Source of the DNA: Buxus sempervirens
Taxonomy: Eukaryota; Streptophyta; Magnoliopsida; Buxales; Buxaceae
Direction: 5' to 3'
Assembly (NCBI GenBank): GCA_947561395.2
Contig: OX387184.1
Location: 10,272,205 to 10,336,204 of the forward strand
DNA length: 64,000 bases
The notes under the pieces were generated by a model, which was not told where the DNA came from, did not search any database, and saw only the letters and a program-made list of their open reading frames with translations. Shown one piece after another: positions 11,531 through 40,435 of this stretch. Position 1 is the first letter of the stretch; every line of letters begins with the position of its first letter. The translations under genes and the position numbers were made by a program.

Positions 11531-14121
11531 ATAGTACAGGTAGTAAGAGAGAATTCGTTCAACATTGTGCTCAAAATTGACTCATCAAAATCGACTGTTA
11601 ACCTATGGGACTGAACTGTTACAATCACTTGTAAATCTTTGCTGGATTCAATTTCTTCTTCTTACATTTAAAAGCTATAACTTCAGTTACATTTCAACTA
11701 TCATTTTAGGATATGGAGTTCATGAAACTCTCTTTTACATGGAATTATAGTATAATGGAACATATTTGGTAAATTGAATTAATAAATTCACAGCCAATTA
11801 GTAGAACGAATATTGATAAGATTTAACAAAATCACCAACCAAATCCACAATCTTGTGCTGGCAATGCCCTGAAAACCTTGCATTAACTAGTCATATGGTT
11901 CTTTTTATACCATATCCTGGAGTCAAGTTTAGCTTTGTGATGCTTATGTCCATGGTCATTGTAAGTTTAGCTCTTAGTGGGGGTGGCATGATGTTATGCT
12001 TTGGTTAACCATATCATGGTGAACCAAGTAGGTCATGTTTTTCATAACCAAGTAGACCCAGCATTATAAAATCATTATTCTTACCTTATGACTGTTCAAG
12101 TTTAGCCATGGGAAGCCTAGTTCTGCTCACAGGTTTGCTAAAGAGGGACTGTGGAGAGCCTTAGTATGAGGGGATGCGTACCATCAGAGCTTTGTGGCCG
12201 AAGTTGTTATTGTTGTTTCAGCCGGTAGTTTGTTTGAGTTTCATCTTTGTGTTTTGTTTTGTAGCTTGAGCTCTGCCTTTTTAAGTTTGATGAATGAATA
12301 GAATCTGATATCTATATTCCACAAGACCAATTCCCAGTACGATGATTTTGATAGCATCAACCAAGAGGACATGGATTTAGCATATTATGCTATCTAATAA
12401 GGGAATATTCTCGTCCCTGGGACCATATGGGATGATAGTCAGGTGTGGGCAGGCGAAGCCGCAGGAGTAGGGCCCTTAAGATGCAGGATCTTAGAACTCA
12501 TGATGCTTCTGAGCCCACATTTTGGTGGGAGCTGGAATCTCAATGGCCTAATAGTCCCCCAAAAGTGCAGAACCCCAAAAGAGCTCATGGAACCACAGGT
12601 TAATAGGTGCTACCTTGCCTCATCAGTTCATGATCCCTCCAAAGGATAATTGTTCCAAGATGGTGCTGATTGGTTGGGGGCCATGTCTTGGAAATTTTTT
12701 ATTGCTTATAAAGGCTTTCTTCTTCTTTTTCTTTTTCTTTTTCTTTTTTAATGTATTCCTAGCTTTAACTTGCTCCTTCAATAGCAGGAGCTACGTTTTC
12801 AACAAGCCAAACCAAAATAAATGAGTAGTAAAGAGGCAAAACCAAGCCCCACTCTTTGACCAAAGCTTGCTTATCAAAGAAGTTCGGAAAATTAAGTTGC
12901 ATTGAACTTGAGAACACTTGAGAATGGCATTGAGGTCAATAGACGTGTCACATCCAGACGTAACATTTTCCCGTTTTGTATCTCTTGACATTGACAAATC
13001 TTATCCGGACAGAACTTATCGATAATAATTTGCTAAAGTCCAATATATTGGCACTGTTGATTTGTGAAAGATTGTGATGTTGTTGTGAGACGGTCTCACC
13101 CAGGATTATTTACCAATGGGAGATAGTATTTTGTCTGGGGATGAACAGTAGGTATGGACTGGATGCAATTAAAAAACCAGAAAGGGAACAGAAGAGCACA
13201 CAACCCTGAGTGTGATTCGTCAAAAGGAGCTTCCATGATTCCATTTCTTCTTTATTAAAGCAGCATGGCTTGCACAAGTCTTAAACAATACACTGTGAGG
13301 TCGCGCTTTCTGTCAACAAAGAATTCTCTGGGCTTGACCACAAACTTGCGGGGCTTTAAAAAAAATTAATAAGAATCATTCCTCTTTCGTTTGAGAAAGT
13401 TTTTGGCCTACCGTTTGATGGGTCCCTATTCAAGGGATCAATGATGCTAAGTATCAACAAAATCAAATAACCTCAGCCCTTTCATTGTTTTGCATTTCCC
13501 CTTTGGACGGTGTTCAACCACTGAAAAGGCGAGGTCAATGGGGGTCATGATCTTTTTGGCTTCTGCCTAACAGCACTTACGAATCCTTAATGTCGGTTCT
13601 TCAATTTCAAGATTCTAGGCTTCCCCCAAGGCAGTTAGGATAAATCCCACTGACCACGCCTTCCTTTTTCACCCTTTCCCTTCCCTCTTAAGTAACTGCG
13701 ACTAGTGCCAGTATGCGTACGCTTAACATGTACCCCACAAACTGGGCACATTTACTATCTTGTGCACACGTATAACAAGCAAGGATTAACTGATAAACTT
13801 GTCTTTTTTTTTTTAAATTTAGTTTTGCACTCGCACTAATGTGAAAGTCCTTCATATAGTCCCAACCATTAGACGGTAACTCTCATGATATCCCCAACTT
13901 CTTTATGCCAAACTTTAGTTTTTCTTTTCTACATCTTTTTACGTGGTGTGAGACTGTGAGGAGGACGGTGGAAGTAAGCATTATGCACCAGATTAAATGA
14001 TTCGAATACTAATTAAATCGTTGCTTTCATCTTCAAATTGATCAAACCACATCGATTATAATCCCCTCATGTACGAGAGAAGGGCTTAAATGGCGAAAAT
14101 TACCCCCAAGAATTGGCCGGC
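11531..14121. other. Gene-free spacer upstream of the RLP44-like gene
   Basis: 2.6 kb with no supported gene. It contains a CTTTTT-rich pyrimidine tract near 12718-12750 and a short palindrome TGAGACGGTCTCA near 13086-13098. A slightly GC-richer block at 12430-12660 has no recognisable protein. Confidence 0.4.
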
Positions 14122-14273
14122 CCTTGTCCCTATCTTACGCTCTGAATGCGCAGGCTACTGCCCTACACAACACAAATTCTCTCTGGCCTCTCACTTTCTC
14201 GTTTCTCGCTTTCTCATGCGCTGATGTGTGCTGTGCACCGCCCAATTGCCCAAAGCCGAAGAAAGATGAGGAA

Positions 14274-14281
14274 AATATAAA
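14274..14281 (+). promoter_or_regulatory. Possible TATA box of the RLP44-like gene
   Basis: AATATAAA lies 48 bp upstream of the ATG at 14322. If functional, the 5' leader would be very short, so the true start site may differ. Confidence 0.35.
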
Positions 14282-14321
14282 TCCAAGCCGTTTCAGCTCC
14301 CTTTTCTCTATATTCTGTGAA

Positions 14322-15134
14322 ATGGGTTGTTGGACCATCGTCGTCCTTTTCTCACTAACGTGCGCATATCTCCCACCATCTTCCTCAGATCCGGATGACG
14401 AAGCTTGCCTTTCAAACTTAAGAGAATCCCTCCAAGACCCAACAAACAGCCTCCGAAACTGGACTAAAACCAGCTTCGCCAACCCCTGTAGTGGATTCAC
14501 CTCATATCTCCAAGGTGCAACCTGCAACAATGGCCGCATCTACAAGCTCTCCCTCACAAGCCTCTCTCTCAGAGGCTCCATCTCGCCGTACCTATCCAAC
14601 TGTACAAACCTCCAAGCTCTCGATCTTTCCTCCAACTCTCTCACCGGCTCCATCCCTCTCGAACTCCAGTTGCTCGTCAACCTCGCCGTCCTTAATCTCT
14701 CCTCCAATCGCCTTACGGGCCCAATACCTCCCCAGCTCGCATTGTGCGCTTACCTCAACGTCATCGATCTCCACGATAACTTGCTCACTGGACCCATTCC
14801 TCAGCAACTGGGGCTTTTGGGTAGGCTCTCTTCTTTTGATGTCTCCAATAACCGGCTCTCGGGTCCGATCCCAGCTTCGCTAGGCAACCGAAGTGGTAAC
14901 TTGCCCAAGTTCAATGCAAGTTCGTTTGAAAAAAACAAGGATTTGTACGGATTCCCACTGCCGCCATTAAAGACCAGAAGCTTGTCGATTTGGGCGATTG
15001 TTGGAATCGGATTAGGAAGTGGGTTTTTGAGCTTGGTGATTAGTTTCACGGCCGTTTGTATTTGGTTGAGGGTCACAGAGCAAAAGATGGCTACCGAAGA
15101 AGGAAAGATTAGTCAGCTCATGCCCGACTACTGA
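14322..15134 (+). CDS. RLP44: Receptor-like protein 44 (RLP44)-like LRR protein
   Basis: Single exon, 270 residues. Residues 1-22 form a signal peptide. The LRR N-terminal cap follows ([11 protein letters not shown], with NPCSGFTSY and [11 protein letters not shown]), then about four LRRs with LxGxIP signatures (residues 76-190), a juxtamembrane stretch, one membrane helix (about 222-249) and a short tail ending [10 protein letters not shown]. There is no kinase domain. Near-colinear similarity to Arabidopsis RLP44 is strong; that protein works with BRI1/BAK1 and PSKR1 at the plasma membrane to link pectin state to brassinosteroid signalling. Tail residues Thr252, Ser264 and Tyr270 align with reported RLP44 phosphosites; the second tail serine is Leu266 here. 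The ATG at 14322 is chosen because the open frame upstream lacks family similarity and the signal peptide begins here. Confidence 0.93.
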   Translation: MGCWTIVVLFSLTCAYLPPSSSDPDDEACLSNLRESLQDPTNSLRNWTKTSFANPCSGFTSYLQGATCNNGRIYKLSLTSLSLRGSISPYLSNCTNLQALDLSSNSLTGSIPLELQLLVNLAVLNLSSNRLTGPIPPQLALCAYLNVIDLHDNLLTGPIPQQLGLLGRLSSFDVSNNRLSGPIPASLGNRSGNLPKFNASSFEKNKDLYGFPLPPLKTRSLSIWAIVGIGLGSGFLSLVISFTAVCIWLRVTEQKMATEEGKISQLMPDY

Positions 15135-16065
15135 AAGTTCTAAGTCTGAAGGTTGGAGATTTGGAGATTTCAGGCATGATTGAACAAAACCAGTTTTTCT
15201 TATTTTCATATGAGAGCAAACCCCACTTGAATTTGATTGCTGAGGAGATGTGAGGTTGCCATAGTTTCCTCTTCCCTTTTCTTGTTTCCCCTAATTGATG
15301 GGGCTTTTCTTCTTGTCTTTTTTTTACCCATCAATACTGATTTTCTTCCCCATTTTAACAAATCTTTCCTTCCATTTTCTTAATTAAAAATTTCTGCAAC
15401 TGCCTCTCACTCTCAGATTCAGGAGTATTGAATTGAATGGAGATGATGGGATTATTGAATTAGAACGTTACACATAGATCAAAATGATGCAAATCTATTA
15501 TCATCCCTATTTAATGTACATAGGGCCGAGTGATTTGCCGATGTAAGGTGATGGTGGAAGACGGGAACCGCCACAGCGTCTCGGTGTTGGCAGGGGTGCC
15601 ACCAAAGCCAGGTTCAGGAAAGAGACGTGTGGGAAATCTTTTCAAGTCTGATAGTTTTCAGTTTTCTGTTTGCCGTGTCTAACATCTGTCCTTCATGTGT
15701 TTTAGATCTTTAACAATCCACACCATGGCATATGCTTCCATTGCTTAGATTTCATCTACCCTCCAAATAGAAAGATTTAACTCCAAAATCAAAACCTCAT
15801 TCCAAGTTTATTTACCCTGTGTCTCATTTCTTTGTGGTTAGGTTAGACCCAATTAAGTTCCACATTCTACAACCCTCATCCGGGATTTGGGCTTTTCAAG
15901 AAAAAAAATTTTGTGATATTAATTTTAAATATCGAAATTTGATTGACACATATTTAATAAAATGAAGAGTGATTAGTGTTTGTGGGGTCTGAGAGGTTAC
16001 GTTGAATCACTCTATATACAAATTAGTTATTGAGCATAACATGACCGAAGGCTTGGTTTCGTGGG
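15135..16065. other. RLP44-like 3' UTR and spacer
   Basis: Likely 3' UTR to about 15400, then spacer with no recognised gene or RNA. Confidence 0.45.
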
Positions 16066-16073
16066 GTCTAGAG

Positions 16074-16799
16074 TAGGGCTGGCAATGGGTCGGATATATA
16101 TCCGAATTTGATCCGAAATTGACGAATTCGAATGTAGGATTTAGATCCATGGTTCAAATACGGATCTGAAATCTAAGATCCGAAAAAATTCAGATTCAAA
16201 TACGAATATACATGTATCCTTCGGATCCAACCGAAATCATATATATCCTATGCATAAACCCAAAGCAGACATTGGTTAGACTATAGATCATTTATAAACC
16301 ACGGTTGAACCATATAATAACTAAAACCAAAAACCTTTAGAAAACGATTTGTCGTAAATCTAAACTTTCCCTCCTCTCTGTCGCTGCCGCTATCCGGCGA
16401 CTGGTACCTGCAAACCCACTTAAATAACCAATTCCAAAACCCCATATTTTGAAACATTTTTTTCTCTGAAATTCCATTGTCCAGAACAGACCAGTCGTTC
16501 TAAGTTTAGGGGTACGGTTTTTTTTGTCAGTCACTCAATATCCACTGTTGTGTGGTGTTTCAAATTCGAAGTTCAAACCCATTTCTCATTTAAATCCCTT
16601 TCTGAGTAGGGCTGGCAATGGGTCAAATATATATCTAAATTCGATCCGAATCCAATCTGAATCCGAAATTGGCGAATTCAAATATAGGATTTAGATCCGT
16701 GGTTCAAATACGGATCTGAAATCTAAGATCCGAAAAAATTTGGATTCAAATACGAATATACATATATCCAATCCGTATTCGACCAATTGCCACCCCCTA
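16074..16799. mobile_element. hAT-like repeat with an internal direct copy of its own arm
   Basis: The ends TAGGGCTGGCAATGGGTC (16074) and, reversed, TAGGGGGTGGCAATTGGTC (from 16799) are inverted. The flanks GTCTAGAG and ATCTAAAG match at 6 of 8 bases. A second arm starting with the same terminus in direct orientation begins at 16607 and parallels 16074-16240 closely. The 16260-16606 middle is unrelated. This is either two insertions merged by deletion or one rearranged element. Confidence 0.6.
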
Positions 16800-16812
16800 A
16801 TCTAAAGGATAT

Positions 16813-17210
16813 GTTGAACCTAGGGATGCTAATCACGCTAGGCGGGCATGGCATGGCCCAGGCATTATTAGCGGATTGTGCTGCCAGGCACGACGGCTCG
16901 CGAAGCACGCAGCGTACACTTTAATTGTGCCATACTATGCCGATCCGCGAGCTTACACTTAAAAAAAGGGGGTTTTTTTTTACAATTTTGGAGAAATTTG
17001 TATTTTAATATGCATAAGAAATTTATATGAATAATAAATATATATTTTTAGAATTTTCTATAATTTTCATTTATTTTTTCCCAATTTTTCTGAATTTCTT
17101 AATAAATTTATTATACAACCATTTAGTCCTCATGCTTTGCACCGGGCTGTGCCTGCGGTATTGATATACGGGTCAGGCAAAACACTCATCGGATCATCGA
17201 AGACAGGCAG
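16813..17210. repeat. GC-rich hAT-like remnant with AT-rich core
   Basis: GCGGGCATGGCATGGCCC-type words flank an AT-rich core, as in the better preserved element at 44719-45419. Its boundaries could not be set. Confidence 0.35.
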
Positions 17211-18152
17211 GTACAAAAGCTAAAAAATTATCAAAATTAAAAATAGAGGTATTTTAGAATACCTCTCTCTCTCCTTTTCCTCTCCCTGGAAGGCACCTGC
17301 TTTCGAAACCAAGACCCGGTGGTTGAAATTATCATTCTTTCGAAACCACTAAGGCCGAAGGAAAGGCAGGTGGGGTTTTGTTAAAGTTTTAAGATTTTGT
17401 AGTACACAATACCATTCATCAGCATAGAAGACCATCACCATCACAAACATCCTCAAGTATGTTCAAACCACTAAGTATGGCATCATGCATCTGTCAATAA
17501 CTGCACCCATTTGCTTCCTTAATTACTTGGCGTCATGAGCTTATCAGAAAGAAGCTGTGCTGTGATCCCATTGCTAATGGTGGATTCATATGGCAAATAG
17601 GACCCTTCTTTCTTTCTTTCTCCTTTCTCAAATTTTATTCCTCCGTTTATGTCCATGGATAATAACAAAATATACCGGTCTAATATAACCTTTTTGATAG
17701 AAATTTAATATGACTCGTATTAAATATGTGATTCATGTTATTATATTTAATATGACTAATTATATACTTATTTAGGACATTAAAGTTTGAATTTAAATCT
17801 CTCTTCGCAATGTGACATTTGTGTTACTCCTATATATAATAGTAGGATCCAAAAATATCCCATCAAACAAAATATAAATATTGTTGATATTTTTATGGTA
17901 TCTAATCTATACATCTTTAACTAACTACTCTGTTGGAAAAAATGTTACATGTATAGGTTTTTCGAATTTTGATAAGGATAAAGTTATTATAAGGAATTTA
18001 TATAATAAGGATAAAAACTTTATATAATGTTCTGGTTGGAGAGTTTCAAGGTTTATTTTCATATATTTGGGTATGGTGCAAGAGGATGGATTTTGTATTA
18101 TATGCAGTTAGAGTTGGAAGAATTGAAATTTTTGCCTCTTTAGATGAGGATG
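17211..18152. other. Gene-free AT-rich spacer
   Basis: No supported gene. A CTTT microsatellite lies near 17610-17625. Confidence 0.4.
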
Positions 18153-18161
18153 AAATTATCT

Positions 18162-18372
18162 ACCGCAGTGGTCTTGCGACATACCCTACAACATTCGTAG
18201 GATGTTGCCATGCGTAGCATCCCACGGATGCTATTAAAACTCACATTTAAAAATGTGAAATAATAGTTGAAGAGGCATTTCACATTTTTTAATATAAAAA
18301 ATGTAGCATCCATGGGATGCTACACATGGCAACATCCCATGATGCTGCAAGGTCTGCCGCAAGATCTGCTGC
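18162..18372. mobile_element. Foldback MITE, probably Mutator type
   Basis: The two halves are inverted copies over about 75-90 bp, sharing GGATGTTGCCATG and GTAGCATCCCA. The flanks AAATTATCT (18153-18161) and AAATTATTT (18373-18381) match at 8 of 9 bases, fitting a 9-bp Mutator-type duplication. There is no coding capacity. Confidence 0.7.
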
Positions 18373-18381
18373 AAATTATTT

Positions 18382-19104
18382 GAACCCCTTTAGAAGGGAT
18401 GCTAAGAAGCAATTTTTTTGAGTTTAACCCACATTTTTTATTTAGAAAATTAAAAAAATGTTAGATAAATCTTTAAACAATAACATTTTTTGAAATAGTT
18501 GTATAAATAATAGATATATGGTCTTCTAAGTTGATAATCTAAAGATGATTATTGCATAGTCCAAACGTTGATCTACGTGTTGCAAGACACAATTCCCAAT
18601 TCAAATGACCAATAGCTCCAACCTAGATAAATCAAAATGTTGAATACTACCGAAAATTTACATCAAACGTTTTAACAAGTTAAATATGAAAATCATGTGA
18701 TTTAAAATTGGCCAAACATATGAGGGTCTTTTAATGGTATATTATGCTATTTATATTAAATTTACAAAGAATTTAGATTTTAAAATTTTTATATCTTATG
18801 TTTTTTAAAATCCATAAACAGGACATTCCTAAAATAAAGAGGAAATAAATAAAGAAAAGTAGAAAAAGCATATATAGTTACAAGAAAAAGGGGCCTAATT
18901 TTTTACATTTTTTTTTCGTTCAAAATCTAAGGTCTAAGTCTAAGCATAACATCAGGCTCTTTGTTTCCGATCAAGGAAAAAAAAAGGAAAAAAGGCGATA
19001 GCACAATCAAAGGTAGCCCAACGACTAAAACTATCATCCCGTGCGTGATATTAGGGTTACAGGTTGGTTGTCAAGTTTAGGTTTTGAGGCTTGTAGGCAA
19101 GAAG
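18382..19104. other. Promoter region and 5' UTR of the proline iminopeptidase gene
   Basis: AT-rich to about 19000. No clear TATA box was assigned. Confidence 0.4.
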
Positions 19105-34749
<15,645 letters not shown>

Positions 34750-35578
34750 GTGGAGTAACATGTGAAACTGCACAATCCTTAACTAGGTGGAGCAACCATG
34801 TGAAACTGTCCAATCCTGTATTGTGAATGCCACAGAGAAGGGGACGTGTTTCTGATAATCCATTTTCACATGCAATGTGATAGCTTTGCCTGTAATTCTA
34901 ACAAGTTGGACGGGATAACGACAGGACTGATGGTGTTTTGTTCTGTGAGAGAGAAGCATCAATATGTTTTCAAGGCCACCCGTTTCTTTTGAGCGGTGAT
35001 GAATTGCAATTAAATCCGGATTCTTGCCCATCAAGTGTATTTTCACCCTGATCAAGTGGATAATAGCCTGAAACTTGCGTAGTCACACAGCACCAAACTT
35101 CGTTTTTTTTATTATTATCAGGCATCTAAAATGCATCCAATTGATTCGACCAAGCAATTAGGATGCTTCAGTTGTCTCCGTCATCTAGGGCTTCTTCGGA
35201 CACAGCTGATGTTTATGACTGCCGCCGGTTCATACTGGTACGGGTCAGCCCGTATTTTAGGCTTAGCACATTTATAAAACAGTCTAGCTTGATTGTAGAA
35301 CACAATATGTAAGAACCAGTACGGTAACCGCGAATACTCCTATTTTTTGGCAATTCTGACAGTTGAATGGAAAAAGTATCAAAAAACAGAGCTCCCTCTC
35401 CACCATCCCTAATTACAATCCCAGTTTAAAGTTTGAACAACAAAATTTTTTTACAAAAGAATCAGAGGGACCAAAACGGGCAAAAAAAAAAATCTCTAAG
35501 GACAAAAAATGTATAGCACCAAATCTACAACCTTTTAGTGTATTTCTAATTATTGGAGAACCTTTTCCTCTTTTCGCT
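34750..35578. other. Convergent 3' regions of PIP and CSLC12-like
   Basis: 830 bp between two stop codons on opposite strands. It must hold both 3' UTRs. No other gene was seen. Confidence 0.55.
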
Positions 35579-38103
35579 TTACTCAACTTGTTGCCCAATC
35601 AAATCCAGACCAACCAACAGAAATGATATACCCTGAAATAGCAGGAAGTAAAAATGTATACCCTCTGCAGAGAGGAGACTCCTTGCCGAGGCAGTCAGAA
35701 GAAGAAATGCAAGCGCCAGCTCCTTCGTATATATCCTGTTGTGCTTCTTCTTCTTCTTCTTCTTCTTTGGGGATTCTAATTTCACTGGCTGTTGAGTTTC
35801 TCCCACACCATCAAGACGGGGCACTGACACAAGCTGCTGCTGCTTTAGCTCTTTCCCATCCATGGAGACAAGATCACCCTCAGAAGAGCGACCAGACTTC
35901 TTGGTGACGACCCATTCATAGGCACTTCCAAGCTGGAAGAGTCCTGATATCATGGCATTGAACTTGGTCACAGACATGGTGTTCTCAAAGAGAAGATAGG
36001 GAACAATGAAAGGGAAGGATCTTGGGGCAGGCAGGATATTGAGGAATGACATGGTAGCTGGAATGTAACAAACGACCCAGGCTGGGAGCTCAGCCTCAGG
36101 AATGAACATTGTCATGGGGAGAATTACACAGAAAAGTGTAAATGAATAGAAAGGTAATATCAGTTTCCTCAGGAGGAAAAACAGGAAGATCAAGTTGGCC
36201 TTCTTCCACACACTGATCTGTGGCAAGCAAAATCAAAACCTGGGTGTCATTAGACATTCAAATTTCATATAAACCAAGCCAAAAGACCTAACAAACTTGA
36301 TTTGATGACTAGTGGGACGATACAATTATAAGAGATGGAAAATACCTTAGACTTGATAATGTCTGGCAAACAGAGACGAAACAACTGCATAGGCCCAGAA
36401 TGCCAGCGGTGCTGCTGTTTCCGGTATGCTTCGTAAGACTCGGGCAATTCACACTGACACTAAAAAGAGAGAGCGCATATACCGTTGAGAGAAAATCCCA
36501 GATGAAATACTAAAACAATGAACTTGGATTCAAGAGAATTTGGCAAGATACCTCAACATCATTGAGAAATATAAATTTCCAGCCATGGAGATGAGCCCGG
36601 ACAGCAATATCCATATCCTCAACAGTGGTTCTTTCCATCCATCCACCGGCTTCCTCCAGCGCCTTAATCCTCCAAACACCAGCTGTTCCGTTAAACCCAA
36701 AGAAATTGAGAAAGATTCCATTCACTTGCTGCTCAACTTCGAAATGGAATGTCAAATTTATGTTCTGCAATCTCGTAAGCAGGTTCTCATCCTTATTTAC
36801 AAAGGACCATCTTGCTTGAACCAATGCTATTTCCTCGTTATCCTGCAATGTGACAAAATGGGACAAGCGTTGGAATAAGAACCAACCAAACCCAGCAACA
36901 GGCAACTCGTGAAACATAGAGTGAAACAAAAAATTTGTACCCTGAAATGGGGAACTGTCTTCTTCAGGAAATCAGGGGTGGGCTGGAAGTCAGCATCAAA
37001 GATAGCAACGAATTCATAGTCCTTGACATAGCTGCAACTCATGGCGGACTTGAGATTGCCGGCTTTGTACCCTTTCCTTATTTCTCGATGCCTGTATACA
37101 ATGCGTACTCCTTCTTGCTGCCATTTATGAACCTCCTGTTCAATCAGCAACTGTGTTTTTGGATCATCAGAATCGTCCAGGACTTGGATTAGCAAGTTTG
37201 ATCTTGGCCATTCTAAATTGCAGACAGCAGCGATGGATAGCTGATAAACCTGATTGCAATTGATCAAATTAGAGCAAAATATAACATATTAAGTTAAACA
37301 TGTGAGATGCCAAGAAACATTCGGGATTTCTAAAATACCTCTTTTTCATTGCACATAGGGATCTGAACAAGAACCATTGGAAAGAAATCCTCTGCATTGC
37401 CATTCCCCGATTCGACATCAGGGACCGCCGGTTTCGGGACTGGCTTGATCTTATTAAATCGTATCCAGAAGCAACCCAAGCATAGAATTAGCCTATCAAC
37501 ACTCTGAATAAGGAAGAGCACGACACATGCATTGGCGAGAAACTGGAGAGGTGGAGCAAGGTACTCCACCCTAACTAAAATCCACCGCGTATACAGCGAA
37601 TCGAAAATTCCTCGAACCCCAAAAGGGATGGACAAGAGATGCTGGAGTTGCAGATGAGGAGCCCCAAAATGCCACCCCTTAACGTATGCGGTTAGCTCGA
37701 ACCCTAGCAACACCACAGACAACCAGAGAAATGCCTTGATAAAAGAAGAGAACCAGCTCTTCACTGCGTGACTCTCGTTCTCCACCTCATTCCCGCTCTC
37801 CGAATCCGTTCTACCGGAAGCCAACCGACGCTTTATAATGGCCGCCAGGCCGAGCATTGCCGAAGCAATTGACGTCAAACATCCTGCAGCTTTATGTGCC
37901 TTGAGGAGAATAACCCATGTCAGCTGCTTCGCGTTCTTTCCTCTACCCTTTTCCCCGCCTGGACTCCCTATGCCGACGGGAAGAAGGTCATCTTCGGAGA
38001 GACTCTCTAATTCCACCATGGACCACTTAGGGTTCTCCATTTTCACAACAACCGGCGTTCCTCGGTGGCTCTCCTTCGTCCACCAGTCGAAAGACGGTGC
38101 CAT
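35579..38103 (-). CDS. CSLC12: Cellulose synthase-like C (CSLC12/CSLC5 type) xyloglucan glucan synthase
   Basis: Golgi GT2 beta-1,4-glucan synthase making the xyloglucan backbone. Five minus-strand exons, 37339-38103, 36941-37249, 36552-36842, 36346-36459 and 35579-36217, all phase 0, encode 705 residues. It starts [11 protein letters not shown] and has N-terminal membrane helices before the catalytic loop. GT2 motifs are complete: DDSDD (280-284), DAD (340-342), ED (433-434, TTVEDMD) and QQHRW (470-474). A multi-helix C-terminal membrane block follows with [13 protein letters not shown] and ends [14 protein letters not shown] run of eight lysines in the variable C-terminal loop comes from a CTT microsatellite near 35742-35768. 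Close end-to-end similarity to Arabidopsis CSLC12 and CSLC5; which of the two is not certain. Confidence 0.94.
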
Positions 38104-38795
38104 TTCCTCGATCTCGAAAACCCACCTCGCGAAAACGAATTTTCCGACACAATCGTCAAACTTTCAAATTTCAAATCGTTGAAACACCAGAACCCACATC
38201 AAAATCTACGACTTGATCTCATTTCACAGAAGGGAAAGTATACCGAAAGAAAGAAAAAACTAAACGACACAAGAGGAAGCCCAGTAAACAGAGACGCGTA
38301 GAAGAAGAATCAAAGCAACGCGTCTGTAAGTCACAGGACCATTCGGAAGGAACTTATAAAAGACTTCTGTTAGTGAAAGAGAAGAACGACTCGATGGATG
38401 GGTCCAAAGTTTCATCGGATTCGGTTCCAGCTTGCAAAGCTCACCGTACTGCTGAGAACAATCGACAACACGAGATGAAAGCGAGGATAAACAGCTCAAC
38501 ACGTTTTTGATTTCTAACAGAAAAGAAATAAAATAAAATACTGTTGAGTAACTTCTGAATTTGTGTTAAGCTGGAGAAAAAAATTAAATTAAATTAATTA
38601 ATCAGTTTTTTTAATTTTTCCTTGGACAAAAGGTGGACGTGGAGCGAGAATGCTGGAGAGATCAGTGGGAAGGGGAAAAAACCACGAGAAATTGACGGCT
38701 GCTACAAAGACAGCTTCCTTTGCTTTATGAGTTCACCTACTCTTTCTTTTGGACACAAGGAGAGAACAGCGTAAACCCTAACCCTAGGAAACCAG
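38104..38795 (-). promoter_or_regulatory. 5' UTR and promoter region of the CSLC12-like gene
   Basis: A telo-box AAACCCTAACCCTAG lies at 38773-38787, a motif common upstream of plant growth genes. No TATA box was assigned. The region ends at the next mobile element. Confidence 0.4.
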
Positions 38796-40432
38796 GGGGC
38801 GTTTGGTGGGCATTATAGAATCTGGATTCTAGTAGAATCCGATTCCATAATCCAAAAGGTGGGTTTGGTTGGGATTTTAAGGCCGGATTCTACTATCCGG
38901 TTGTATAATCAAGCCCATAATCAGTATCTCCTTTTTTGGTGCTTATAAGGATTATTGACATTGGTGCTTATATTTCCAAAACCTGTGATTCTAGAGATTA
39001 TGTATGACATATTATATAAAACATATTATAATAAATAATAACATTATAAGTATTATAATATAATATATTATGTTATATGATATATAATTGCTAATACAAT
39101 ATTAAATTATATTACATGTAATATAAATATTATTAATATAAATATCATTATTATATTATATATAATAATATATAATAAATTATAAATTTCAATATAATGT
39201 ACATTATAAATAATTATTATTATTATAATATATTATTTTAATAACAACAAATTATAATATAACTTATATTACATTATAATAATATTATATTATTATAATA
39301 AACATATTATTATATCATAAAATATAATAATATTATAATATAATAAATTTATTATGATATTATAAACATAATATCATAATAAATTTAATATATTATAATA
39401 TATTGTAATAAATTTAATATTATAATAAATATATTATATTTAATATAATAATATTTTATAAATTATAATATAACTTATATTAGAATTTATTTTATAATAA
39501 ACATTAATTATACTATAGTATTATTATAATAATATTATATATTATAATATTATATTATTATATAATAATTATAATATTATATTATTATATAATAATCTGA
39601 AACATATTAATATATTATATATTTTAAACAAATTGATATATTAATATTAATAATATTATATTGTTACAATAAACATATTATATGCATATATATTTAATAT
39701 ATGATATTTAATATAATAATATTCAAATTTAATATTATATTAATATTAACATAATAATATATATTAATATATTTAACAAATTTAATATTATAATTTATTA
39801 TATTTTATTAAATTTAGTGTTACAATAAATTTATTATAATATTATATATAATATACATAAAGTTTGAGTTATAATAAACATAAATTATATTATTATAAAA
39901 TTATATATTATAATAAGTTATAATATTATATTCTAAATTATAATACTATTATAACTATTATATATATTATATAATATTTATGATATCATATAATATATAA
40001 TATTATAATATAATATATATTATTATAATACTATTAAAATAATAGTAGTGTTATTGTAGTACATAATATAAATAATATTATTATCATATTATTATATAAT
40101 ATTATTATATTATTATAATGTTATATATAAATTTATATATTATATAAAAATATACATGTCACTTAATAATATATATGTAAATACGACTTTAATTTTTCTA
40201 TATATATATTATATTATTTTTATGTAATTTTTAATAAAAAAACTCCAAATTTAATATCAATAATCGGTGGCAACCAAACAAGATTCCAAATTCTAATTTA
40301 AAAATCTGAGTTCACAATCCAACTCATCCAAATAGGATTTTGGTTTTCTAAAATCGAGGAAATATAATCTGGGTTATAGAATCTGGGATTAGAATCCTAA
40401 TCCAAATTCTATAATGCCCACCAAACACCACC
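38796..40432. mobile_element. Long-TIR element with A/T-only core
   Basis: Inverted ends share GTTTGGTGGGCATTATAGAA and extend with gaps over about 100 bp. CAG occurs at both flanks (38793-38795 and 40433-40435) and may be a 3-bp target duplication, which with these termini suggests PIF/Harbinger relatives; superfamily not certain. The core from about 38990 to 40260 is almost entirely A and T, built of short TAATATTATAAT-like words. Confidence 0.65.
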
Positions 40433-40435
40433 CAG

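Noticed and set aside
14124..14321. In-frame upstream extension of the RLP44-like ORF
   Set aside because: It lacks family similarity, starts at a non-ATG codon in part, and would place the signal peptide inside the protein. It holds the likely TATA box and leader.
19084..19104. Start of PIP at 19084
   Set aside because: The codon at 19084 is TTG. The first ATG in frame is 19105, and the MRLSF start fits relatives.
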